This document shows positions 26,284-34,841 of a stretch of DNA of 64,000 nucleotides, in pieces. Position 1 is the stretch's first letter, and every line of letters begins with the position of its first letter. The position numbers and the translations under genes were made by a program. The DNA comes from Akkermansia muciniphila (GTDB lineage Bacteria; Verrucomicrobiota; Verrucomicrobiia; Limisphaerales; F1-80-MAGS106): the NCBI GenBank assembly GCA_945865375.1, contig CAMBEJ010000005.1:16727-80726 (forward strand). Direction: 5' to 3'. A model generated the notes under the pieces. The model was not told where the DNA came from. It made no database searches and saw nothing but the letters and a program-made list of their open reading frames with translations.

Positions 26284-29200
26284 CTACTTGGTAAGGGCTT
26301 CATCGAGGTTCAAGATTTGATTCGCCATCATGGTCAAGGCGGCGAGTTGTGGCGTTCGAATCGTTGAGCTAGACGGCGACTCACCAATCTTGACGAGCTT
26401 CCCGGCTTCCTCTGGATGGGCCTCATAAAACGCAACAAGCCGCGAGAGCGTACCATTCAGGATCGCAAATTCGTCGGAACGCAGATCGCGGGCCAGAACC
26501 CTCCTGGCCATGAAAGCCACGGCTTTCTTGTTATCACCCCTGCCTTGTGCCAACGCTGTCTCGGCCAATTTTCGGGCGGCCTCGACAAACTGCGGATCAT
26601 TCATCGTCGCCAACGCTTGCAAAGGTGTGTTCGTTCGCTCCCGCCTCACGGTGCACGTCTCCCGGCTGGGCGCGTTAAAAATATCCATCAGCGCCGGGGG
26701 GGCAGCCCGTTTCCAGAAGGTGTAGAGACTCCGCCGATAAAGCGATTCCCCTGAATCCTGCTGATAACGTCGAGTGTTGCTCTCGGGCATTGCCACGGCC
26801 TCCCAAACGCCCTCGGGTTGGTAAGGTCTGACACTGGGTCCGCCGATCCTGGAGACGAGAAGACCGCCGGTGGCCATGGCATAGTCACGAATCACTTCGG
26901 CATCCATGCGGAACCTGGGGCCTCGGCTTAGAAATCTGTTGGCGGGGTCCTTCTCCAGCTTTTCAGGAGTCGTGTTGGCGCTCTGCCGGTAGGCGGCGGA
27001 AGACACCATGAGGGTGAACAGTTTCTTCACATCCCACCCGCTTTCAAGGAATTCGACGGCAAGCCAGTCGAGCAGCGCCTGGTTGGATGGGTGCTCCCCT
27101 GTGGCACCAAAATCTTCGACGGTCTTAACCAAGCCCGTCCCAAACACTTCCTGCCAAAATCGGTTGACCGTCACCCGCGCCGTCAGGGGGTTCTCAGGGG
27201 CTGTGAGCCACTTCGCCAACCCCAGCCTGTTGCGCGGTTCCCCGCTAGGAAGCTTGTGCAGCACCGCCACGACCTCCGCTCCCACCTTGTCCCTCGGCTT
27301 GTCATACTGTCCTCGGAACAACACAGCAGCCACCGGTTCGGAATTCTGCTTCTCCGTTTGCACATGCGTCACTGGATACTTCATGCGGATCCCTTGTTTC
27401 TCTTGGTCCAGCGAAGCCAGGAGCTTTTGCGAGTCCCGAAAAGGTTGGAACCGCGTCGAGAGAAAATAATTCAACAACTGCTGCTTCGCGTCGGGTTTCC
27501 ACTCCTCCAGAGGCCTGCCCAAAAACTCGGTGAGAACGGCGGCATTTGCCAGAGCGGCGACCTCGGAACCACTCAAGAAGCGTGAGTAAATGCGCACATC
27601 CTGCAAAGCCACACCGTCGAAATGAGCCCCGTTGCTGCGCTGCGCGAGCTTAAAGGGGACCCCGGTCCGAATCGTGCCCGTGACTCCAGCGCCGTTCTCG
27701 GTTTCGAGAGCCGCAGCCACACCATCGACGTAGATCTTCAATCCCTCGGCTTTTCCCGAACCATCGTAGGTGGCCATGACGTGCTGCCATTGCCCCTTTT
27801 TCGCGAGGTGTTTGGTTGTTCGAACCTTGATCGCGTTGTCCGGCCATTTGTGGGCAATGTGCGACGCGAATTGACTCTTCTCAATCCAAAGATCCCAGCC
27901 GCGATAGTCGTTCCCTTCATCCATGCGCGAAAGAATGGCGGCGACGCCGCTGTAGTTTTCCGGTACATACACCCAGGAGCCAAATGAGAATGCCTCTTGA
28001 CGATCGTAGTCGCCGACGTCGGCAAAGGCGGCCGTGGCGTCTTTGCCGAATCGTGGAGCAGGCCCGGTTTTGCCATCGTCCTTGATTTTCAACTCGCCCT
28101 TGGGTGCCACCTTCCCCTCAGCGCTCCCGGCACGAAACAGAATTTGGTCCGTTTTCCCGTCGTTGAGGGGCGCGTGAAAAGCCAGCTTCTCACCGCTCAG
28201 TTCACGGTCCAGGTCCTCTTTGCGCAGACCGCCAACCCACTTGGCAAACTCTGGCTCCGCGTCATGCTTGGATTTTTCAACCCCTCGCTTGGCCGCTTCG
28301 ATCTCGCCCGGAAGCGCTTTCCACCGCCTCTGATCCATCGCGTCCGTCACCACGGTGATGCTGGGGTTGGAATCCTTCACGTTGCCGTCAAGGCCGGTCT
28401 GGGTTGTGTTCCGGAAAAAAGCGGCCATCGAGTAAAAATCGCGCGCCGAAACAGGGTCGAACTTATGATCATGACACGCCGCGCAGTTCAACGTCAGCCC
28501 CAGGAAAACCCAACCGGTCGTGGTCACACGGTCGTTGGCGTAATTCACCAGATTTTCTTCCTCGATAGTCCCCCCCTCGTTGGTGGTCATGTTGCACCGG
28601 TGAAACCCCGTGGCCACGATCTGGTCCTGGGTGGGCTCAGGCAGGAGATCCCCAGCTATCTGCTCGATGATGAAGCGATCGAAGGATTCATTTGAGTTAA
28701 AGGCCCGGATCACCCAATCGCGGTAAGGCCACATCTCGCGGTAGTTATCGAAATGCATTCCATGAGTGTCCGCATAGCGAGCAGCATCCAGCCAATAGCG
28801 GGCGCGATGCTCACCCCAACTCTCGGAGTCTGTCAGCTTCTTGACAAATTTTTCGTAATAATTCGCCGAACGATCGGCAACAAAAGCCTCGAGTTCCTCC
28901 GGGTTTGGTGGCAGACCAGTCAAATCAAGCGCCAACCGCCTGCCGAGCATCCGTCGGTCCGCCTCCGGTGCCGGCGACAGCCCTTGCTCCCCAAGTTTTG
29001 ACAACACAAAGGCGTCGATAGAATTGCGAACCCACCGGGGATTTTTAACCTTAGGCAGCGGAGCACGCTCAGGCTTGATGAACGACCAGTGCGACTGCCA
29101 CGCCGCCCCATCGGCGATCCAGAGTTTCAAAGTCTCCCTCTGCTCCGGCGTCAGGCGCTTGTGAGAGTCTGGCGGCGGCATCATCTCGTCTTTATCCGTG

Positions 29201-29493
29201 CTCGTGACTCTTTTCCAGAGCGCGCTCCTGTCTAGAGCTGCGGGCGTGATGACGAGCCCTTCCTCTTTCGTCTTTCCGTAAAGCCCTTCCTTGGTGTCAA
29301 GGCGCAAACTCGCCTTCCTCTTCGCTGAATCAGGCCCGTGGCAGGCGAGGCAGTTATCCAGCAAGATGGGGCGAATGTCCCGGTTGAATTGAATCTTGCC
29401 GGACGCAGCCTGGGTCCGTGCGGACAGAAGACAAACGACAGCGGCCAGACAAATAGCGGCGTGCTGCCTGAACCGATGGCAATTTCCATTCAT
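26284..29493 (-). CDS. PSCyt1-DUF1549-LamG-DUF1553 haem protein
   Basis: A secreted multi-domain protein of 1069 aa from MNGNCHRFRQ (29493), with a signal peptide ending near ARTQAA. Order: planctomycete cytochrome C domain with CLACHGPDS (CxxCH haem site, about 50), DUF1549 (SIDAFVLSKLGEQGLSPAPEADRR...WGEHRARYWLDAARYADTHG), a second CxxCH in CAACHDHKFDP (about 335), a LamG-like concanavalin domain (about 430-640, FSFGSWVYVPENYSG), and DUF1553 at the C-terminus (NPLTARVTVNRFWQEVFGTGLVKTVEDFG...RRSLYTFWKRAAPP). It is cotranscribed with the DUF1501 gene. The cytochrome domains suggest electron transfer, but no substrate has been proved for the family. The inserted LamG domain could bind carbohydrate. 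Confidence 0.9.
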   Translation of the reverse strand: MNGNCHRFRQHAAICLAAVVCLLSARTQAASGKIQFNRDIRPILLDNCLACHGPDSAKRKASLRLDTKEGLYGKTKEEGLVITPAALDRSALWKRVTSTDKDEMMPPPDSHKRLTPEQRETLKLWIADGAAWQSHWSFIKPERAPLPKVKNPRWVRNSIDAFVLSKLGEQGLSPAPEADRRMLGRRLALDLTGLPPNPEELEAFVADRSANYYEKFVKKLTDSESWGEHRARYWLDAARYADTHGMHFDNYREMWPYRDWVIRAFNSNESFDRFIIEQIAGDLLPEPTQDQIVATGFHRCNMTTNEGGTIEEENLVNYANDRVTTTGWVFLGLTLNCAACHDHKFDPVSARDFYSMAAFFRNTTQTGLDGNVKDSNPSITVVTDAMDQRRWKALPGEIEAAKRGVEKSKHDAEPEFAKWVGGLRKEDLDRELSGEKLAFHAPLNDGKTDQILFRAGSAEGKVAPKGELKIKDDGKTGPAPRFGKDATAAFADVGDYDRQEAFSFGSWVYVPENYSGVAAILSRMDEGNDYRGWDLWIEKSQFASHIAHKWPDNAIKVRTTKHLAKKGQWQHVMATYDGSGKAEGLKIYVDGVAAALETENGAGVTGTIRTGVPFKLAQRSNGAHFDGVALQDVRIYSRFLSGSEVAALANAAVLTEFLGRPLEEWKPDAKQQLLNYFLSTRFQPFRDSQKLLASLDQEKQGIRMKYPVTHVQTEKQNSEPVAAVLFRGQYDKPRDKVGAEVVAVLHKLPSGEPRNRLGLAKWLTAPENPLTARVTVNRFWQEVFGTGLVKTVEDFGATGEHPSNQALLDWLAVEFLESGWDVKKLFTLMVSSAAYRQSANTTPEKLEKDPANRFLSRGPRFRMDAEVIRDYAMATGGLLVSRIGGPSVRPYQPEGVWEAVAMPESNTRRYQQDSGESLYRRSLYTFWKRAAPPALMDIFNAPSRETCTVRRERTNTPLQALATMNDPQFVEAARKLAETALAQGRGDNKKAVAFMARRVLARDLRSDEFAILNGTLSRLVAFYEAHPEEAGKLVKIGESPSSSTIRTPQLAALTMMANQILNLDEALTK

Positions 29494-30141
29494 AATCATT
29501 AACGACGGCTGAACATACATCGGATCCCGGTTCTGGGTAGTCAAAAAGTGAGCCATTTATTGCTGTGGCCACGCATTCGATGAGTTATCCTGTTCAGCTC
29601 TTTTCGTGCCCCTCCCTTCGCTTCTCACAGGCATCGGGACGATGATCGCAGACCCCAGTAAAAGCGGTTGGATCAGACTCAACGGGCTCGTTTTACTGAG
29701 CTCATCCCACCTTCGCCATCAACGCGCACGCGACCGCACTGGGACGACGCAGGAATTCACACCCATTCAGCCGGCGCACACCTAAAAAAAGCAGTTGAGA
29801 AACCACTAATTATCGCTAATCCTCACTAATACAAAGAGATGCGAAAGAACCAATCCGGGGAACGTTCCACCGCGAGGGTGAGATCCTCTATCAACGTAAC
29901 TGGTTCACCATTAGCGTCGATTAGCGAAATTAGTGGTTCAACCTCCATTTTTAGGTTCAACTGCATCACCCGAAATTGAAGTCGCAACACCCCCAAGTCG
30001 CGAAAACCAACCCCAGAAACGTCTGGCTCCGAACAGGCTGAGCTGTGCAAAATTCTAAAACATTCTTCTGAAGGGTTCACTCATTCAGCGAGCAATCTGG
30101 CAAACCCTGTCAACTCTTTTTGAGTTCTGTCCGGGTTTTAA
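29494..30141. other. Repeat-bearing intergenic region
   Basis: No supported gene in this 650-base stretch. It includes the inverted repeat at 29801-29938 and presumably the promoter of the leftward DUF1553/DUF1501 operon. The tracked minus-strand ORF of 84 codons at 29826-30080 is a reading through the repeat and has no family resemblance. Confidence 0.5.
29801..29938. repeat. 138-bp element with about 30-bp imperfect inverted ends
   Basis: AACCACTAATTATCGCTAAT (29801-29820) is the reverse complement, with a one-base gap, of the sequence ending at 29938, and the pairing extends inward through ACTAAT/ATTAG units to about 30 bases. The ends are built of a repeated ATTAGCG/ATTAGTG unit. The size and structure are MITE-like. 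I see no clear target duplication. Confidence 0.6.
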
Positions 30142-30312
30142 GATTTTCTGAGGATTTATTACGACGCCGACAAACTCGAAACTCACCTCTCCCGCCTTGC
30201 TCCCGAGGCCATCGAACGGGATTACGTTATTTCCGCGCTTGAAAAAAACCGGGCTGCTCCTATCGATCTACGAGTACGCTTTCTTCTCGATGACTGGGAA
30301 AACTGTTCGGAT

Positions 30313-31071
30313 TTGCACAACAGAATTGACATTCTCAGAGGCTTGGTCGAGGAACGCGGAGCGCCTGAGGATTGGGTGTGGCTCGTGTTTAGTTTATATG
30401 AACAACAAGACTTCGCAGCAATCGTGGAGCACGTTGGGCAGGCGATAAACTCTACTGTCATTATGATCCCCAAGCCTGTGCTCTTTGGTGTCAGGGCCGC
30501 TGCATTGTTGGAGCTTGGACGCAGCGAAGAAGCCATTGCGGATTATTCGACAGTCTGCGAAATGAGCTCGACGCCCAAGTTTGCGAAGGCTGATGCGCTA
30601 TCTGATTGGGCGCTGATTTTGCTTCAACAGGGCGAATGGAATCACGCAATAGACAAGCTCGAAAACGCCTTGGATCTGAGTTCGGAACTTGAACAAACCT
30701 GTCCAAACTGCGCTCACGATTACATTGATGCCATCGCACGGGCATCCACTCGCGAGGAAGCGTGGAAACCCGTCGTTGACCAACTTCTTGCGGTTTATGC
30801 CAAACAAAACGTTCTCAGTCTTTTGGGAGAAGGGCTCGTCCGCAGCCTTGGCAGTTTACGCCGGGCATTGTTCAACGAGCAGGGGCTGCGAGCATGGCAT
30901 CGCACCTGGGTGACCGCCGGCAAACCTTTCGAACAACTGAAGATCCCTCTTCGCATCTTTTCCGTGGGAATTGAGTTCCTGATAAAATCAGACGCCAACG
31001 TCCTTCTGGATCTCGCCAAGGAAGAACGCCAGATTCTCCGGGACGTGCTCGGACTTGACGTTCAAAAATAG
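30313..31071 (+). CDS. TPR-like helical protein, start uncertain
   Basis: An all-helical protein with tetratricopeptide-like pairs: FGVRAAALLELGRSEEAIADYSTV, then ADALSDWALILLQQGEWNHAIDKLENAL. The tracked start is a TTG. Upstream, the same frame stays open to the TAA at 30139 and looks coding (YYDADKLETHLSRLAPEAIERDYVISALEKN), yet holds no ATG, GTG or TTG. Only CTG (30148) or ATT (30154, after GAGG) is available. Either a rare start is used or the original 5' end was lost. The stop abuts the stop of the convergent IrrE-like gene with no spacer. The function is unknown; TPR proteins mediate protein contacts. Confidence 0.6.
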   Translation: MHNRIDILRGLVEERGAPEDWVWLVFSLYEQQDFAAIVEHVGQAINSTVIMIPKPVLFGVRAAALLELGRSEEAIADYSTVCEMSSTPKFAKADALSDWALILLQQGEWNHAIDKLENALDLSSELEQTCPNCAHDYIDAIARASTREEAWKPVVDQLLAVYAKQNVLSLLGEGLVRSLGSLRRALFNEQGLRAWHRTWVTAGKPFEQLKIPLRIFSVGIEFLIKSDANVLLDLAKEERQILRDVLGLDVQK

Positions 31072-32682
31072 CTAGGCGAAATCCCTCAACCTTCTCACCT
31101 TTCTGGTCCACGCCTGACGGTTGACCAGTTGAGCCAGCAGAACGTCACGGGTTGCCTCACTGATCAGGTTGCAGTTCGCGAGATGGTGCGCAAGGGCGTC
31201 CGTGCTGACGTGGAGGCGTTTTGCAAGAACTAACAAACCCTCAAATTCGAGGTCGTCATCACTGTGCAATCCTTTCTTGAGCAATTCCGGTGGCATCAGC
31301 AGTGCCGCGGCAAAGGCATTGGCCCGCTTCTCAAGGTCTCGCGGCGCCCAAGGGCCGGAGATCATTGCAAGGTTGCGCCCGTGAGCGCGGTCATGCAGAA
31401 GATGGCAAAGCTCATGAGCGAGGATAAACCGCTTGCCTGATGGAAATTCACAACACGGATTTCGCCGGTTCACGAAAATATGCGGCGCGCCTTGTTCCGG
31501 CTGGACAGCCAGACCTGCAGTCGTGGCCTCGTCTAACTCAATATCCTCAAAAGTCACACCGAGGCTTTCGAGATGCTCCTCAACATCCACGGCCCCGTCG
31601 CGTTTGTGCCGCATACCCGCCTTGGCTCTCCACTCCTGCGCCAGTCGATAGCCATCCGTCCAAGGCGATTCACCGGCTTGGAGCGGTTGCGGCTCGTTCG
31701 CCAACGCCGTCCACTTTGTGGGAGGCTTCTTGCCCGATGACCTCACCAAGCGGGTTGCAATCAACAGAACATCGCTCTCGGTAAGTGTGGGAGATGCTGA
31801 GCCGAACATGACCGCCGCTTCGCAACTGCCCGCGACACACAACCTGTTGCCTTCCTCCGGCTCAAACCACCGTTTGATTGATTCCTTGTAACCGGAGCAT
31901 TCAGTCTCAAGTTTATTGCGAAGTTTTTGCCAGCGATTTAGCCAATTCCCGGGAGTCGCTCCAAGGCCGGCCAGGACGGCAGTTCGGCTGATTTGGCGGT
32001 CGGCGCTGGCGATGCCTGCAACTTGCTGGCGCAGGGCCAGCAGACGGTTTGATTGCGGCTGCTGCTCAACCAGCGCCTCGACTGCCTGGCGCAGAACATC
32101 GAAAAGCGGACCCGCCACAGCGTCGGGTGTCACGCGAGTCGTTCCTGAACCGTGCAGGAAGCGAAATCCATCGGGTGCGCCAACCTGCGGGGCTTCCCCC
32201 CAGGAGAATTCCACTTCATCCCGCAAACGTCGAACCACCACGTCGGGGAACAGGCCGCCAAACCGGCTCGCACGCAGGCAATGACGGGAGGTCCACAAGG
32301 TGTGCGCCTCGTCCGCAGCCGTATCCCAGTTGCCGGCCCGCTCGAATCGTTTAGGACGATTCGTCTCCGACAGAGACTGCCAGGCAGACTCGCCGGCATT
32401 CGACACGGGCGGTCGTTGTTCATGGAGCAGCAAGTCCCAGGACTCCGTCAGCCACTCCATCACGGGCAGGAGATACCACTCCACTGCCTTCCTCACTTCG
32501 CTGCGATCCACGTGTTCGCAGAGATTCCGACCCGCAACCCAGATTTGCATCCGACCCCAGGAAAGATCTTCCTCTGGCGTGGCGAATCCAGAATCCAGAT
32601 TCGGAACAAATTCCATCCGGACCGCGAATTGATTCGGGTCGCCCGACTCCAGCGCCGGGCGTTGATGGAGCTTCAGACTCAC
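31072..32682 (-). CDS. ImmA/IrrE-family metallopeptidase with large uncharacterised N-terminal region
   Basis: The 536-aa protein from the GTG at 32682 has a zinc peptidase domain near the C-terminus: RFILAHELCHLLHDRAHG (HExxH at about 415) and downstream helix EKRANAFAAALLMPPELL. IrrE/ImmA proteases cleave repressor proteins and often switch on phage, mobile-element or stress genes. The first about 300 residues (WGRMQIWVAGRNLCEHVDRSEVRKAVEWYLLPVMEWLTESWD) are not a domain I can name. The tracked 653-codon ORF extends over the upstream gene in another frame and is rejected. The start overlaps the stop of the small upstream gene (GTGA), so the two are coupled. The longer-than-usual size and pairing suggest a sensor-effector module. 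Confidence 0.8.
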   Translation of the reverse strand: MSLKLHQRPALESGDPNQFAVRMEFVPNLDSGFATPEEDLSWGRMQIWVAGRNLCEHVDRSEVRKAVEWYLLPVMEWLTESWDLLLHEQRPPVSNAGESAWQSLSETNRPKRFERAGNWDTAADEAHTLWTSRHCLRASRFGGLFPDVVVRRLRDEVEFSWGEAPQVGAPDGFRFLHGSGTTRVTPDAVAGPLFDVLRQAVEALVEQQPQSNRLLALRQQVAGIASADRQISRTAVLAGLGATPGNWLNRWQKLRNKLETECSGYKESIKRWFEPEEGNRLCVAGSCEAAVMFGSASPTLTESDVLLIATRLVRSSGKKPPTKWTALANEPQPLQAGESPWTDGYRLAQEWRAKAGMRHKRDGAVDVEEHLESLGVTFEDIELDEATTAGLAVQPEQGAPHIFVNRRNPCCEFPSGKRFILAHELCHLLHDRAHGRNLAMISGPWAPRDLEKRANAFAAALLMPPELLKKGLHSDDDLEFEGLLVLAKRLHVSTDALAHHLANCNLISEATRDVLLAQLVNRQAWTRKVRRLRDFA

Positions 32683-33008
32683 TGCGCTCCCTCCCAATAC
32701 CGCTTGATTTCGCGGGCCGCCACCGCGCCAGTTTTCAACAACTGCGTGCGAACCGAGAGCGGCACTTCCTTCCATGCCACCGGATACCCGTGCCACCGGT
32801 TCTTTGCCGTGTCGTGGATGCGAGCGCAGAAGGCCCGGCCTTTGTCGGCGGCAAACCGCATCTTCCCCTCTTCGACGCTCGACTGGAGAAGCTCCCACGC
32901 ACGCTCGATGCTGACATCCGCTGGGCAAAGCGATCCCTTGCGCCCCGGCTGCCAGGGCGCCTTGTGTTTCGGATTGCCTTCGTAAACAGGGTTCATATCC
33001 ACTCGCAT
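32679..33008 (-). CDS. Small conserved-looking protein coupled to the IrrE-like peptidase
   Basis: A 109-residue hydrophilic protein: MNPVYEGNPKHKAPWQPGRKGSLCPADVS at the N-terminus, then KMRFAADKGRAFCARIHDTAKNRWHGYPVAWKEVPLSVR, ending AAREIKRYWEGAQ. The pattern of Gly-Asn-Pro-Lys-His-Lys, a single Cys-Pro, and WHGYPVAWKEVP looks like a conserved small domain, but I cannot attach an established function. The stop overlaps the GTG of the IrrE-like gene by four bases, indicating an operon. It could be the substrate or inhibitor of the peptidase, or an unrelated fold such as a ligand sensor; these are guesses. The in-frame ATG at 32996 is an alternative start. Confidence 0.65.
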   Translation of the reverse strand: MRVDMNPVYEGNPKHKAPWQPGRKGSLCPADVSIERAWELLQSSVEEGKMRFAADKGRAFCARIHDTAKNRWHGYPVAWKEVPLSVRTQLLKTGAVAAREIKRYWEGAQ

Positions 33009-33110
33009 AATAGCAAAACCGCCGCCATTTCAAACAGACAAATCATTTTGTGGTCCGAGGAAACCAAAGCATGGATCGGGGGCGGGGACGGCCAGGTCCT
33101 GGGAGGCCAA

Positions 33111-33131
33111 GTGGGGACGAGCCGTCCCCAC
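33111..33131. repeat. Perfect 9-bp stem hairpin
   Basis: GTGGGGACG and CGTCCCCAC separated by AGC, upstream of the small-protein/IrrE operon and downstream of the ISAs1 remnant. No T-run follows. It resembles the GGGGACGGCC arm of the 16.55-kb hairpin. Confidence 0.55.
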
Positions 33132-33218
33132 CCCGACTCATGGGAACTAAAGAGGACTCTCACCCAATTCGCGGTGCCCGCAACTCGGGCCTGCGGCTGG
33201 AAGCCACGGCTTTTTGTT

Positions 33219-34087
33219 TCACAAGCGGAAGTTGCGTTGTTTGAGCCAAGTAAGGGCCAGTTCCAAATGGTCGGCGACGTTTTCGAAAATGACTGGGAGG
33301 GGTTGTTTGACTGTCCGTCGCAGCAGCGCTTGAAGTCCGGTTCGGATGAGGGCCAGGGCGCACGCCGCGTTGGGGTTGCGGATCAAGCATTTGTCTTCGC
33401 GCCACTGGACGTCGCGTTCCCAGTGGCGGGTTTCGCAGCTCCAATGGGAGCGAATGATCGCCGCCAGGCGCTTCGGGCCCGCTTCGGATTCTCCCAATCT
33501 GCTGACGATCGTTAACAACGACGCTGAGTTGCCGAAGATCCAGGCGTCCGTGGCCGCTTTCGGGTGAAGAAAAAAAGGGGGAGCCTCTGCCAATTGATTC
33601 CTACATATAGGGCAGTCGCAGTCGACGACGCTGGTCCTGGGAAAGTTTCTGAGCGGAGCGAACGAGGGTGCTCAAGTGAACGGCGCCCCGCAGCAACCCC
33701 AAGGCCACCAGCGTCAGCACGGCACCGATGGGGAAGGCCCGAGCACAGCGGGAGCGGGGGTCAGGCACTTTCTGAAAGGCCTCGAAGAGCGAACTCAGTT
33801 GAGGGGCTTTGAGGGCCGAACGTTCCGCCACTTGGGCTGCCAGACCTGCCCGATAGGCCTCGGGCAGTGGATCCGAACAGAGCAGCCTTGGCCTGGGGAT
33901 GCAGGGCTTTGAGATGCCAGATGGCACCGGTCCAGAGCACCAGTCCGACCCACTCCTCGCCCCGACAGACCACCTGATAGAGCGAGCGGCCCTTGGTTTC
34001 CGACAAAGGGGCCGGGACGGGTCTGGGCCCGCCACCAAAATGTCCAAACTCCAGCGCGGGCCGCAGGGCGGCCCGCCCACACACCAC
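33219..34087 (-). pseudogene. ISAs1-family transposase remnant with DruA/DUF4338-like N-terminal part
   Basis: Minus-strand fragments in family order. First a DUF4338-like piece (RSLYQVVCRGEEWVGLVLWTGAIWHLK), then after a frame change an ISAs1 N-terminus (LSSLFEAFQKVPDPRSRCARAFPIGAVLTLVALGLLRGAVHLSTL). That ends at a stop at 33601, and the C-terminus (IIRSHWSCETRHWERDVQWREDKCLIRNPNAACALALIR) follows at once. About 200 residues holding most of the DDE catalytic core are missing between the last two pieces. DUF4338 is the domain of DruA in Druantia defence and also occurs fused to ISAs1 transposases; the second reading fits better here. It is non-functional. Confidence 0.65.
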
Positions 34088-34089
34088 GC

Positions 34090-34551
34090 TCACGTGAGAT
34101 CTGTTGACTGTCCACCGGCCCCGGTCTCCAAGTCTCCGTGTCCCGCAGTCTCACGGTCTCCTGGTCCCAGAGCCACAGGGTCGTTCCGCAACACGGCGAG
34201 CTTAGGCGCGAGCACTTCGCCGAATTCGGTGAGCGAGACGGTGAGTTCGGGCGGCAGCGGTTGCGTGGAGTCGAGGCCGTGGATGAGTTCGGGCTGCCAG
34301 GCGAGAAACTCCGTGAATAGCCGCGGGAGATTGTTGATGCCGGGCTGGGTGTCGGCGGTGTCGCTCTCGGCAACAGGCAAATCGGAGACATATTCGAGGA
34401 ATCGACGCTGGAGATCACCGAGTTGGGCGCGGTCAATGATGGCCTGTGCATCCACCAACGCGGGGGCGGAGACCACGAGACCCTCAGGCTGGACGTAACC
34501 CAGCCAAGCGAGGTGGTCGGCGAGCGCGGGGTCTTTGGTTGGGGTGGGCAT
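34090..34551 (-). pseudogene. Truncated N-terminus, possibly of a large Eco57I-like restriction-modification protein
   Basis: From MPTPTKDPALADHLAWLGYVQPEGLVVSAPALVDAQ through NNLPRLFTEFLAWQPELI to LTEFGEVLAPKLAVL, the sequence resembles the N-terminal domain of very large restriction-modification methylase-type proteins, as far as I can judge from memory. After about residue 125 the frame runs into a GTCTCC/GGTCTC-rich simple repeat and ends. The protein is cut off where the ISAs1 remnant begins, so a transposon insertion followed by deletion is the likely cause. If the resemblance is wrong, it is simply an unknown truncated ORF. Confidence 0.4.
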
Positions 34552-34585
34552 TTTTACGCGCGACTTTGAGGCGATGGGACTAATC

Positions 34586-34729
34586 ATGAATAAGAATCTG
34601 CGTTCCTGTTCCTATTCCTCGGCACATTCTCGGTGCCATTCGGGGTTCACCCTGATCGAACTCCTGGTCGTCAGTGCGATCATTGCCATTTTGGCGGGAA
34701 TGCTGTTGCCCGCGCTTTCAAAGGCGTAG
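34586..34729 (+). pseudogene. Prepilin-like N-terminal fragment
   Basis: A 47-codon frame with the type IV prepilin/type II secretion pseudopilin signature: a short leader, then GFTLIELLVVSAIIAILAGMLLPALSKA, where G|FTLIE is the prepilin peptidase site with Glu at +5. Verrucomicrobial relatives continue for 150-250 residues after ALSKAK; here a TAG follows SKA directly and the downstream sequence is a repeat (34761-34820). The gene has therefore lost its globular domain. The start MNKNLRSCS was chosen as the ATG closest to the leader. Confidence 0.65.
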
Positions 34730-34760
34730 ACGATCCCCCTTGCATCCCAAAATTGCCGGT

Positions 34761-34820
34761 AAGGTGGCAGAGCCGTCTCGGCTCTGCCCGGAACAGCGAC
34801 GGGACGCCGCTGCCACTTTA
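34761..34820. repeat. Two-hairpin GTGGCAG repeat
   Basis: AAGGTGGCAGAGCCG... and its end ...GCTGCCACTTTA flank two hairpins (GCAGAGCCGTCTCGGCTCTGC and GCGACGGGACGCCGC). The core CGGAACAGCGACGGGACGCC matches the copy in hsdM at 8395-8460 in layout and partly in sequence. Confidence 0.65.
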
Positions 34821-34841
34821 GGAGCGTCACAACGGGTTGAT

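Noticed and set aside
31072-33033. 653-codon ORF as the full IrrE-like protein
   Set aside because: Its first 117 codons overlap the coupled 109-aa gene in another frame and are Gly/Arg-rich noise; the GTG at 32682 with a GTGA overlap is the better start.
34090-34200. Druantia defence system, suggested by the DUF4338-like segment
   Set aside because: The segment is followed by ISAs1 transposase sequence and no druB-E-like genes are present, so a transposon-associated DUF4338 is more likely.
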